In this document: positions 7,884 through 14,199 of the stretch, one piece after another
How the letters are laid out: every line of letters begins with the position of its first letter
Numbering within the stretch: position 1 is the stretch's first letter
The notes under the pieces: generated by a model
Database searches by the model: none
What the model saw: the letters and a program-made list of their open reading frames with translations, nothing else
Told to the model about the DNA's origin: nothing
From: Blastococcus sp.
GTDB lineage: Bacteria > Actinomycetota > Actinomycetes > Mycobacteriales > Geodermatophilaceae
Assembly: GCA_025963345.1 (NCBI GenBank)
Contig: JAOPUS010000083.1
Span: 1-26,186, forward strand
Reading direction: 5' to 3'
Length of the DNA stretch: 26,186 bases
Translations under genes and position numbers: made by a program

Positions 7884-8350
7884 CCGAGAGCAAGCGCGGC
7901 CGGACGACGAGGACCGCACCGGCCGAGGCATCGACCACGGCCCCGACCGAGGTATCGACCGACGTCCCCGCACCGAGTCCCCCCGACGCGACCGGGAACC
8001 CGACCCCGCCGGCCACCCCGCCCGCGACGACACCCCTGACGCTCACCATCCGGCTGCCGTTCTTCACCGCCACCCTGAGCGGCCCCCAGCGGGCGTCGGC
8101 AGCCGCGCCCCCGGCACCGGCACCGGGAGCACGCAGCCCCGGAGGGAGCCTGCAGAAGCTCGCCTTCTACGGCGGCGTCGCCACGATGGGCGCGCTGGGC
8201 GCGATCGATTGGCCGGTGGCGTTCGCCGTCGCGGCGGGCACGTGGGTGGCCCAGCACACTCCACCGACAGTCGGCGCCGTCCCGCGCCGGCGCGCAGGCG
8301 TCCCGGAGCCGACCGGGCGTGAGCCGGTCCCCGCCCCCGCAGGCGTGTGA
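7880..8350 (+). CDS. Pro/Thr/Ala-rich protein with a membrane segment, function unknown
   Basis: A product of 156 residues started by an ATG after GGGAGGGG. Residues 1-50 are a disordered, Thr/Pro/Ala-rich stretch (APAEASTTAPTEVSTDVPAP). Next comes a short ordered motif, LTLTIRLPFFTATLSGPQ, then another Pro/Ala-rich linker. A hydrophobic region lies near 107-137 (LAFYGGVATMGALGAIDWPV then AFAVAAGTWVA), enough for one or two helices, and the basic, Pro-rich end is RRRAG...PVPAPAGV. I do not recognise a family. Its place directly behind the giant P-type ATPase on the same strand suggests a membrane-anchored partner of that pump, which is inference. Confidence 0.65.
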   Translation: MTESKRGRTTRTAPAEASTTAPTEVSTDVPAPSPPDATGNPTPPATPPATTPLTLTIRLPFFTATLSGPQRASAAAPPAPAPGARSPGGSLQKLAFYGGVATMGALGAIDWPVAFAVAAGTWVAQHTPPTVGAVPRRRAGVPEPTGREPVPAPAGV

Positions 8351-8444
8351 GGCCATCCCCGAGATCCGGGAGCAGCCGGGCCGCCCCGTCGTGGTGTTCG
8401 CCGCCGCCGCGGACCTCGTGGAAGAGGTCTCGCCGACGCCCTGA
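8319..8444 (+). CDS. Doubtful 41-codon frame overlapping the end of the previous gene
   Basis: A GTG at 8319 opens a frame ending at TGA 8444. Its second half, EAIPEIREQPGRPVVVFAAA-ADLVEEVSPTP, has codons ending almost only in G or C and looks protein-like. GGAG lies rather far upstream. It may be a small gene, or the tail of a longer gene whose 5' part is lost. Nothing else is evident in the 240-base gap before the copper protein except the hairpins listed separately. Confidence 0.2.
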   Translation: MSRSPPPQACEAIPEIREQPGRPVVVFAAAADLVEEVSPTP

Positions 8445-8492
8445 CCCGCGGGAACCGCCGTCTGAAGGAGCCGTCACCTGAACGAACCGTGC

Positions 8493-8575
8493 GCACCGGT
8501 GAACCCGGTGCCGGTGGCAGCCGTGGTCCAGTGATGTCGGAAGGTTTCCGGACGCCGGCAGGACCACCTGCCGGC
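8493..8575 (+). promoter_or_regulatory. Structured leader: three consecutive hairpins before the copper lipoprotein
   Basis: Three perfect stems stand in series: GCACCGG-tgaac-CCGGTGC (8493-8511), CGGAA-ggt-TTCCG (8538-8550) and GCCGGCAGG-acca-CCTGCCGGC (8554-8575). The last ends six bases before the GAGGAGG ribosome binding site of the gene at 8593. Possible roles are attenuation, control of translation or RNA stability. It matches no riboswitch class that I recognise. Confidence 0.4.
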
Positions 8576-8592
8576 CGACCCGAGGAGGTCCC

Positions 8593-9084
8593 GTGCACCG
8601 GATCGATCCCGCTCTCCGCCTGCTCCCCCGTCTGGGGCGCAGCCTCGCCGTCCTCGCCGTGGGCGTGGCGGCGCTGACCGCCTGCGGCAACTCCGGGTCC
8701 GGCGACACGAGCGCGCCGGCCACCAGCTCGGCCGGGACCTCCAGCGCCTCGGCACCCGCCGGCACGTCCTCGTCGTCGTCCACGGGCGGGAGCCGGTCCC
8801 AGGCGCAGGCACTCACCGCGACCGAGGCCGAGTTCAGCATCTCCCTCGACAAGGACACACTGCCGGCGGGCGACTATGCGATCACGGTGGTCAACAACGG
8901 TCGCGCGAGCCACGACCTCGTCGTCGAGGAGAACGGCAACGACGTCGCCGGCACCGACGGGAACATCGCACCCGGCGGGTCGGCCACGTTCACCGTCACG
9001 CTCGACGCCGGCGAGTACGTCTTCTACTGCTCGGTCGACAACCACCGGGCGATGGGCATGGAGCTCACCGTCCAGGTGACGTGA
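8593..9084 (+). CDS. Cupredoxin (plastocyanin/azurin-like) lipoprotein
   Basis: A lipid-anchored, extracytoplasmic blue-copper protein of 163 residues. Start GTG follows GAGGAGG by five bases. Residues 1-30 are a signal peptide ending in the lipobox LTAC with Cys31 as the lipidated residue. A Ser/Thr/Ala/Gly-rich linker runs to about 68, and the copper domain follows to the end. Expected type 1 copper ligands are all present: His107 (ASHDLVVEE), then C-x4-H-x4-M as Cys146, His151 and Met156 (YCSVDNHRAMGM). Such proteins carry single electrons or hold copper at the membrane surface. The gene is translationally coupled to the four-helix membrane protein that follows, and the two may work together. 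Partner oxidase or reductase genes are not present nearby. Confidence 0.85.
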   Translation: MHRIDPALRLLPRLGRSLAVLAVGVAALTACGNSGSGDTSAPATSSAGTSSASAPAGTSSSSSTGGSRSQAQALTATEAEFSISLDKDTLPAGDYAITVVNNGRASHDLVVEENGNDVAGTDGNIAPGGSATFTVTLDAGEYVFYCSVDNHRAMGMELTVQVT

Positions 9085-9500
9085 TGACCCCCCCGACGGT
9101 CACCGACCGGGGCCCGGCCACCGGGCTGCTGTGGACGCTGCGGGTCCTCGGCGCCGCCCTGCTGGCGGGAATGGGCTGGATCCACCTGGACCTGTGGCTG
9201 GACGGCTACCGCACGATCGACGTGATCGGTCCGGCGTTCCTGCTCAACGCGATCGCCGGGTTCGGCCTGGCGATCCTGCTGCTCGTGTCACCCCGGCCGC
9301 TGCTCCTCGGGGTGGCCGCACTGGGCGCGGTCGCGGCGCTCGGCACGCTGGGCGGGCTGCTGCTGGCCACCACGGTCGGGCTGTTCGGCTTCGTCGAGTC
9401 GACGGCGGCCGCCCTCTGGTGGGCGTCGTTCTGGGTCGAGGTCGCGGCGGTCGTCGTCCTCGGCGCGCTGGCGGCGCTGGCCGCCCGCCGGCGCGACTGA
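9084..9500 (+). CDS. Four-helix membrane protein coupled to the cupredoxin
   Basis: A product of 138 residues. The ATG (9084-9086) overlaps the TGA of the cupredoxin by one base, so the two are translated together; a GTG one codon earlier is an alternative start. Four hydrophobic helices are visible: near 17-38 (LRVLGAALLAGMGWIHLDLW), 47-67, 72-97 and 108-134. Charged residues are few, apart from Asp and Arg in the first loop (DLWLDGYRT) and the RRRD end. His34 in the first helix and the Trp pair in helix 4 are the only standout residues. I recognise no named family. Coupling suggests it anchors, matures or exchanges electrons with the copper protein. Confidence 0.7.
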   Translation: MTPPTVTDRGPATGLLWTLRVLGAALLAGMGWIHLDLWLDGYRTIDVIGPAFLLNAIAGFGLAILLLVSPRPLLLGVAALGAVAALGTLGGLLLATTVGLFGFVESTAAALWWASFWVEVAAVVVLGALAALAARRRD

Positions 9501-9543
9501 CCGGAGCGGGCGGAGGGCCGTGACCCCGGCCGCCCGCTCCGGT
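9500..9543. terminator. Bidirectional hairpin terminator between convergent genes
   Basis: A perfect 14-bp inverted repeat, ACCGGAGCGGGCGG and CCGCCCGCTCCGGT, with a 16-base loop sits between the stop of the plus-strand membrane protein and the end of minus-strand xylA. It starts on the last base of the plus-strand stop codon. There is no long T-run on either side, as is common in high-GC actinobacteria. Confidence 0.75.
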
Positions 9544-9549
9544 CCTTCG

Positions 9550-10710
9550 TCAACGGACGCCGAGCAGGTGCTCCATCGCGAGCTGGTCCAGCCGCTCGAA
9601 CTCCAGGCCCCGCTCCCCCAGCGCCTTCGGGTCGAACGTCTCGGCGCGCAGGTCGTCGAGGGACTCCCCCGCGGCCAGCGTCGGGACTGCGAGCTCGCCC
9701 ACCCGCGCGGCCTCGAGCGCTGCCGCCACCTCCGGGTCGGCCCGGAAGGCCTGCGCCTTCTCGCGCAGGATCAGGTAGTTGCGCATGCAGGCACGCGCGG
9801 TCTCCCAGACGCCCGCGACGTCCTCGGTCCGCGGCGGCTTGTAGTCGAAGTGCAGGTAGCCGTCGTAGGCGCGGCCGGTGCCGGCGCCCAGCAGGGTGTC
9901 GACGGTCCAGAACGCGCCGCGCAGGTTGCCCGCCCCGAAGCGCAGGTCCTGGTCGAAGCGCGGCCCGTGCTGGCCGTTGAGGTCGATGTGGAAGAGCTTG
10001 CCGTGCCACAGCACCTGCCCGATGCCCTGGGCGAAGTTGAGCCCGGCCATCTCCTCGTGACCGACCTCGGGGTTGAGACCGACGCGGTCGGGCTCCTCCA
10101 GCTCGTTGATGAAGGCGAGCGCGTGACCGATGGTCGGCAGCAGGATGTCGCCGCGCGGCTCGTTCGGCTTGGGCTCCAGGGCGAACCGGATGTCGTAGCC
10201 CTTCTCGCGGACGTAGCCGCAGAAGATGTCCAGGCCCTCCTTGTACCGGTCCAGCGCGGCGGCCACGTCCTTGCTGCCGCCGGACTCCGCACCCTCGCGG
10301 CCACCCCACAGCACGTAGGTCCGCGCACCCAGCTCGGCGGCGAGATCGATGTTGCGCAGCACCTTGGCGATCGCGTACCGGCGGACGGTGCGGTCGTTGG
10401 CGGTCAGGCCGCCGTCCTTGAAGACCGGGGCGCCGAAGAGGTTCGTGGTGGCCATCTCCACGCCCATGCCGGTCTCGGCCAGTGCCTTGGTGAACCGCTC
10501 GAGCGCGGCGTCGCGGGTGGCGTCGTCGGGCACGAGGTCGTCGTCATGGAAGGTGATGGCGGCTGCCCCGAGCTCGGCCAGCCGGTGGACGGCCTCTACC
10601 GGGTCGAGCGGCGGGCGGACGGGGCCGCCGAAGACGTCGACCCCCTGCCAGCCCACGGTCCACAGCCCGAAGCTGAACTTGTCGTCCTTGGTGGGTGTGT
10701 AGTCGGTCAT
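9550..10710 (-). CDS. xylA: Xylose isomerase
   Basis: A 386-residue cytoplasmic enzyme that converts D-xylose to D-xylulose and, in this family, also glucose to fructose. It is the short Streptomyces-type form. The catalytic and metal-binding landmarks are in order: FHDDDL with the proton-shuttling His near 54, the metal Glu/Lys in LEPKPNEPRGD near 180, NPEVGHEEMAGLNF near 215-225, and the second metal site in HIDLNGQHG and FDQDLRFG near 245-260. The start ATG follows GGAGAGG. It is downstream of, and in line with, the ROK repressor gene (87-base gap made of tandem repeats), and probably shares the promoter at 12152-12203. The expected partner xylB is present only as a wreck at 12315-12626. 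Confidence 0.95.
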   Translation of the reverse strand: MTDYTPTKDDKFSFGLWTVGWQGVDVFGGPVRPPLDPVEAVHRLAELGAAAITFHDDDLVPDDATRDAALERFTKALAETGMGVEMATTNLFGAPVFKDGGLTANDRTVRRYAIAKVLRNIDLAAELGARTYVLWGGREGAESGGSKDVAAALDRYKEGLDIFCGYVREKGYDIRFALEPKPNEPRGDILLPTIGHALAFINELEEPDRVGLNPEVGHEEMAGLNFAQGIGQVLWHGKLFHIDLNGQHGPRFDQDLRFGAGNLRGAFWTVDTLLGAGTGRAYDGYLHFDYKPPRTEDVAGVWETARACMRNYLILREKAQAFRADPEVAAALEAARVGELAVPTLAAGESLDDLRAETFDPKALGERGLEFERLDQLAMEHLLGVR

Positions 10711-10752
10711 GCGGTCCTCTCCGTCCGGGTCGCTCGGTTGCTGCGCTGCACT

Positions 10753-10836
10753 GGATCAGGACGCGGGGATCAGGACGCGGGGATCAGGACGCTGGGATCA
10801 GGAGGCTGGGGTCAGGAGGCTGGGGTCAAGAGGCGC
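10753..10836. repeat. Six 14-bp tandem repeats across the end of the ROK gene
   Basis: Six consecutive 14-base units start from GGATCAGGACGCGG (10753-10766). The first two are identical, and later copies drift to GGATCAGGAGGCTG and GGGTCAGGAGGCTG. The array covers the last codons and stop of the ROK gene (10798) and about half of the gap to xylA. As 14 is not a multiple of 3, each copy reads in a new frame, so copy number changes would alter the repressor's C-terminal tail as well as the spacing to xylA. Confidence 0.85.
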
Positions 10837-12114
10837 CGGTCCCGGAAGGTCGTCGACCGCCGGCACCAGGGTCGGGTCGTCGAACACCGACTCCAGCGCC
10901 ACGTGCGCACCGCCGCGGACGGCGGCGGTGAACCCGAGGGTCGAGAGGACCACCCGCGCGCCGGCCAGGTCGGGGCCGAAGACGCGCGCCCGGAGCTCGG
11001 CGGTCATGGGCTCGGTCAGGAACCGCCCGAGGACGGCGAAGTAGCCCCCGAGGATGACCACCTGCGGATTGAAGAGGTTGATGAGCACGGCGGCGCCGTT
11101 GCCCAGGGCGGTGCCGACCTTGTCCAACGCCGCCACGGTGCGCTCGTCGCCGGCCTCGGCCCGCCGCGCGATCTCCGCCAGGCGCGTCTCGAGGTCACGG
11201 GCCGGATCGTGCACCGGGTCGTCCGGGTCGGCCGCCTCCCGCAGCAGCGCCGCCAGTCCGACGACGGTCTCCCAGCAGCCGCGCCGGCCGCAGCCGCACA
11301 CGAGGTCCGGGTCGCCCAGCGAGGTGTGGCCGACCTCGCCGGACAGGCCACCGGCCCCCCGCAGCAGCTGGTCGGCCACGATCACACCGCCGCCGACGCC
11401 CACCTCACCGGTCAGGAAGACCAGGTCCGAGGTACGCGCCTCGGAGCCCATCGACCACTCCGCGATGGCCGACAGGTTGGCGTCGTTCTCGACGCGGATG
11501 GGGCAGCCGAGGTCGACGCGGGCCCGCAGGCCCTCCAGCACGGGGACGTCGTGCCAGCCGATGTTGGGCGCATAGGTGGCCACGCCGTCGACACTGCGGA
11601 CCAGGCCCGGCACTGCGACGGTGAGCCCGACCGGCGTTGCCCCCCGGGCGGTGGCGGCGTCCACGGCCTCGCCCACCAGACGGGCCACCGCGTCCAACGT
11701 CCCCTCAGGGCCGAGGGCCGGGACGTCGAGGGGGATCAGGTGCTCGAACAGCACCTCGCCGCGCAGGTCCAGGACGAGGGTCGCCGCGTAGTCGACGTTG
11801 AGCTCGACGCCGATGCCGCAGACGGTCGTCCCGTCGAGGTGCACGATCAGCCCGGGGCGGCCCACGGAGCCGGCCCGGTGGACGTCGCCGGCGCTGACGA
11901 GCCGCCGGTCGGTCAGCTCCGCGACGAGGCTGGAGACGGTGGCCTTGTTCAGGCCGGTGTCCTGGGCGATGCGGGCGCGCGACCGGGACCCGAAGTCGCG
12001 CAGGTGGCGGAGGACCAGCCCGAGATTGCTGCGCCGAACGGTGGCCTGGTCGGCCGGGGTGTGCCGGCGTCCCGGCGAGCGTTCGAAGAGACGACGTTCG
12101 TCCGTCGTGCCCAC
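10798..12114 (-). CDS. ROK-family repressor of the xylose operon (XylR-like)
   Basis: An intact ROK protein of 438 residues. The N-terminal winged helix spans about residues 20-85 (RRSNLGLVLRHLRDF, RIAQDTGLNKATVSSLVAEL). A sugar-kinase-like body follows: GIGVELNVDYAATLVLDL, GLTVAVPGLV, GEVGVGGGVIV, and the zinc motif GHTSLGDPDLVCGCGRRGCWE. I chose the GTG at 12114: it lies 31 bases after the predicted transcription start, whereas the longer frame would begin at a TTG that is part of the -35 box. The Shine-Dalgarno site (CAGGGG) is almost adjacent to the GTG and poor. Being the first gene of the operon and carrying a dyad on its own promoter, it probably represses itself and xylA, relieved by xylose or a related sugar. 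The C-terminus (LDPSLLTPAS) is made by the tandem repeat. Confidence 0.85.
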   Translation of the reverse strand: MGTTDERRLFERSPGRRHTPADQATVRRSNLGLVLRHLRDFGSRSRARIAQDTGLNKATVSSLVAELTDRRLVSAGDVHRAGSVGRPGLIVHLDGTTVCGIGVELNVDYAATLVLDLRGEVLFEHLIPLDVPALGPEGTLDAVARLVGEAVDAATARGATPVGLTVAVPGLVRSVDGVATYAPNIGWHDVPVLEGLRARVDLGCPIRVENDANLSAIAEWSMGSEARTSDLVFLTGEVGVGGGVIVADQLLRGAGGLSGEVGHTSLGDPDLVCGCGRRGCWETVVGLAALLREAADPDDPVHDPARDLETRLAEIARRAEAGDERTVAALDKVGTALGNGAAVLINLFNPQVVILGGYFAVLGRFLTEPMTAELRARVFGPDLAGARVVLSTLGFTAAVRGGAHVALESVFDDPTLVPAVDDLPGPAPLDPSLLTPAS

Positions 12115-12132
12115 CCCCTGCCGATCACGGCT

Positions 12133-12155
12133 ATTTGTCGAACTCGCAAACAAAT
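12133..12155 (-). promoter_or_regulatory. Operator-like dyad of the xylose operon
   Basis: ATTTGT (12133-12138) and ACAAAT (12150-12155) form perfect six-base arms eleven bases apart. The AT-rich composition stands out in this DNA. It overlaps the -10 box and covers the expected transcription start of the ROK-xylA operon, the usual place for ROK autoregulation. The TTTGT/ACAAA arms recall XylR-type sites but are not an exact match to a published consensus that I can verify. Confidence 0.55.
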
Positions 12156-12203
12156 TATTTCCGCGACCGGCGGTGGTCAAGGTCGCGCGGTGCCGTTACC
12201 GAA
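12152..12203 (-). promoter_or_regulatory. Promoter of the ROK-xylA operon (shared module)
   Basis: On the minus strand TTGACC (12175-12180), a spacer of exactly 17 bases, then TAATTT (12152-12157): a strong sigma-70-type promoter, best in the window. Stretch 12173-12203 is the second copy of the module seen at 744-774, with CCTTGACCAC and TTCGGT at the same spacing. Transcription should start near 12145. Confidence 0.7.
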
Positions 12204-12314
12204 GTGCAACACGGACGTGGTCGCCAGGATAAGTTCACCGGCCCGACGAAGTGCGCCCGGCGTCGCCAGGGTCCCGCGCATGACCTGTTCCACCGTGCGC
12301 CCGACCGTCCTGCG

Positions 12315-12626
12315 GTGACCGTCGTCGCGGGGGTCGACACCTCGAGCCCGGCCTGCACGGTCGTCGTCCGCGACGCCGCCACGGGGCAGCTCGTGCGGGC
12401 CGGCCGCGCCCCCCACCCGGATGGCACCGCGGTCGCCCCGCAGGCCTGGGCCGACGCGGTCGTCGTCGTGCACGCGAGCCGGCAAACGCCGACCGGACGG
12501 CGGCCGTCTGCCTCCCCCACGACTGGCTGACCTGGCAGCTGCCGGCCGACCGCGGCCTCGGCGCCCTCGTCACCGACCGCGGGGACGCCAGCGGCACCGC
12601 CTACTGGACGGCCAGTAGCGGCTCCA
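12315..12626 (+). pseudogene. xylB: Xylulokinase remnant (deleted xylB)
   Basis: From a GTG at 12315 the sequence encodes a typical xylulokinase N-terminus: VAGVDTSSPACTVVVRD, AATGQLVRAGRAPH, then VAPQAWADAV. Near 12470-12485 the frame jumps, and the next recognisable stretch, AAVCLPHDWLTWQLP then GALVTDRGDASGTAYW, is a piece that normally lies about 100 residues further along. After that the homology stops, so the last half to two thirds of the kinase, including the ATP-binding domain, is gone. The enzyme would have phosphorylated D-xylulose for entry into the pentose phosphate pathway. Its position, divergent from ROK-xylA, is the classic actinobacterial arrangement. Two deletions and a frame change rule out a functional product. 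Confidence 0.85.
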
Positions 12627-12752
12627 GCCCCGGATCCCGCCCGGGCGTCCCGCTCGCACGCCGCGGACCGGCGGCTTGGCAGGCAGACTGTGTCCTGGAT
12701 CGCTCCGGGTTCAGCAGGAGGGGGGACCGGCCAAGTGGGAGGATCAATCATC

Positions 12753-14177
12753 ATGACGACATCACCAGCGCGTGTCCCGGCCACGAGCGACTCCTCCGCC
12801 GGGCGCCCGCGCGTCGTCGTCATCGGCTCCGGATTCGGCGGGCTGTTCGCAGCCCAGGCGCTGCGCAAGGCCCCCGTCGACATCACGCTGGTCGGTAAGA
12901 CCAGCCACCACCTGTTCCAGCCACTGCTCTACCAGGTGGCCACCGGCATCCTCTCCGAGGGCGAGATCGCCCCGTCGACCCGCGAGGTGCTTCGCCGCCA
13001 GGAGAACGCCCGCGTGGTGCTCGGTGAGGTCACCGACATCGACCTGACCGCCCGCACGGTCACCTCGAGCGTCCTGGGCCGCACCACCGTGCACCCCTAC
13101 GACGAGCTGATCGTCGCGGCCGGCGCCGGGCAGTCCTACTTCGGCAACGACCGGTTCGCCGAGTTCGCGCCCGGCATGAAGAGCATCGACGACGCCCTCG
13201 AGCTGCGCGGCCGCATCTTCGGCGCCTTCGAGCTCGCCGAGCTGGCCGAGGACCAGGCCGAGATCGACCGGCTGCTGACCTTCGTCGTCGTCGGCGCCGG
13301 CCCCACCGGTGTGGAGATGGCCGGGCAGATCGCCGAGCTCGCCCACCGGACGCTGCGCCGCGACTTCCGCCGCATCGACCCGACCACCGCCCGCGTCGTC
13401 CTCCTCGACGCCGCCCCCGCGGTGCTGCCCTCCTTCGGCGAGAAGCTGGGTGAGCGCGCCCGCCGCCAGCTCAACCAGACCGGTGTCGAGGTCCAGCTCG
13501 GCGCCATGGTCACCGACGTCGACGCCGACGGGATCGAGATCAAGGACGCCGACGGGCAGGTCCGCCGGATCAACGCCGCCACGAAGATCTGGGCCGCCGG
13601 GGTGCAGGCCAGCCCGCTCGGCCAGATGCTCGGCGAGCAGTCCGGCGCCGAGGTCGACCGCGCCGGGCGGGTCTCCGTCCTCCCCGACCTCACGCTGCCG
13701 GGCCACCCCGAGGTGCACGTCGTCGGCGACATGATGTCGCTGGACCGCCTGCCCGGCGTCGCCCAGGTGGCCATCCAGGGCGCCCGGTACTCCGCCGAAG
13801 CGATCAAGCGCCGGCTGGCCGGCAAGTCACCCCGCGGCCCGTTCGAGTACCACGACAAGGGCTCGATGGCGACGATCTCGCGCTTCCACGCCGTCGTCGA
13901 CCTCGGCAAGGTGAAGTTCGAGGGCTTCATCGCCTGGGTGATGTGGCTGGCCCTCCACCTCTTCTACATCGTCGGCTTCAAGAGCCGGATCACCACCGTC
14001 CTGCACTGGCTGGTCAGCTTCCTGGGGCGCGGGCGCTCGCAGCGGGTCGCCACCCAGCAGCAGGTGTTCGGCCGGCTGGCCCTGGAACACCTCGGCCCCG
14101 ACTTCGAGGCGTCGAAGACCGGCGGCCCCAAGACCACGCCGGCCGGCGAGGACCTCACCGGGCGCCGATCGGCCTGA
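12753..14177 (+). CDS. ndh: Type II NADH dehydrogenase
   Basis: A 474-residue flavoprotein that oxidises NADH and reduces membrane quinone without pumping protons, on the inner face of the membrane. The N-terminal FAD fold reads VVVIGSGFGGLFAAQAL (near 20-36). The second dinucleotide fold for NADH is FVVVGAGPTGVEMAGQIAEL (near 178-197). The FAD-binding segment HVVGDMM is near 325. The quinone-site helix region carries VAIQGARYSAEAIKRR. The C-terminal helix that touches the membrane is GFIAWVMWLALHLFYIVGFK. The ATG at 12753 is preceded by GGGAGGA; an upstream in-frame GTG lacks such a site. It stands alone, downstream of the xylB remnant and convergent with the erythromycin-esterase gene. Length is usual for actinobacterial Ndh. 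Confidence 0.93.
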   Translation: MTTSPARVPATSDSSAGRPRVVVIGSGFGGLFAAQALRKAPVDITLVGKTSHHLFQPLLYQVATGILSEGEIAPSTREVLRRQENARVVLGEVTDIDLTARTVTSSVLGRTTVHPYDELIVAAGAGQSYFGNDRFAEFAPGMKSIDDALELRGRIFGAFELAELAEDQAEIDRLLTFVVVGAGPTGVEMAGQIAELAHRTLRRDFRRIDPTTARVVLLDAAPAVLPSFGEKLGERARRQLNQTGVEVQLGAMVTDVDADGIEIKDADGQVRRINAATKIWAAGVQASPLGQMLGEQSGAEVDRAGRVSVLPDLTLPGHPEVHVVGDMMSLDRLPGVAQVAIQGARYSAEAIKRRLAGKSPRGPFEYHDKGSMATISRFHAVVDLGKVKFEGFIAWVMWLALHLFYIVGFKSRITTVLHWLVSFLGRGRSQRVATQQQVFGRLALEHLGPDFEASKTGGPKTTPAGEDLTGRRSA

Positions 14178-14185
14178 CCAGTCGG

Positions 14186-14199
14186 GCGGGGCAGCCCGC
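14186..14199. terminator. Short hairpin between convergent stops
   Basis: GCGGG-gcag-CCCGC forms a 5-bp stem in the 22 bases between the stop of ndh (14177) and the stop of the minus-strand esterase (14200). It is short and without T-run, so it is only a weak terminator candidate. Confidence 0.3.

Noticed and set aside
8319..8444. The 41-codon frame as a confident gene
   Set aside because: Codon bias is good, but the ribosome binding site is far, it overlaps the preceding gene, and the product has no recognisable feature. It is listed only at low confidence.
12115..12180. TTG start at 12180 for the ROK repressor of the xylose operon
   Set aside because: The TTG is part of the -35 box of the operon promoter, and the codons up to 12115 cover the -10 box and operator, so the GTG at 12114 is preferred.
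9520..12318. A 932-codon open frame on the plus strand opposite xylA and ROK
   Set aside because: It is antisense to two clearly recognisable genes and to part of their promoter. Long antisense frames are common in GC-rich DNA because high third-position GC removes stop codons. The translation has no known motifs.
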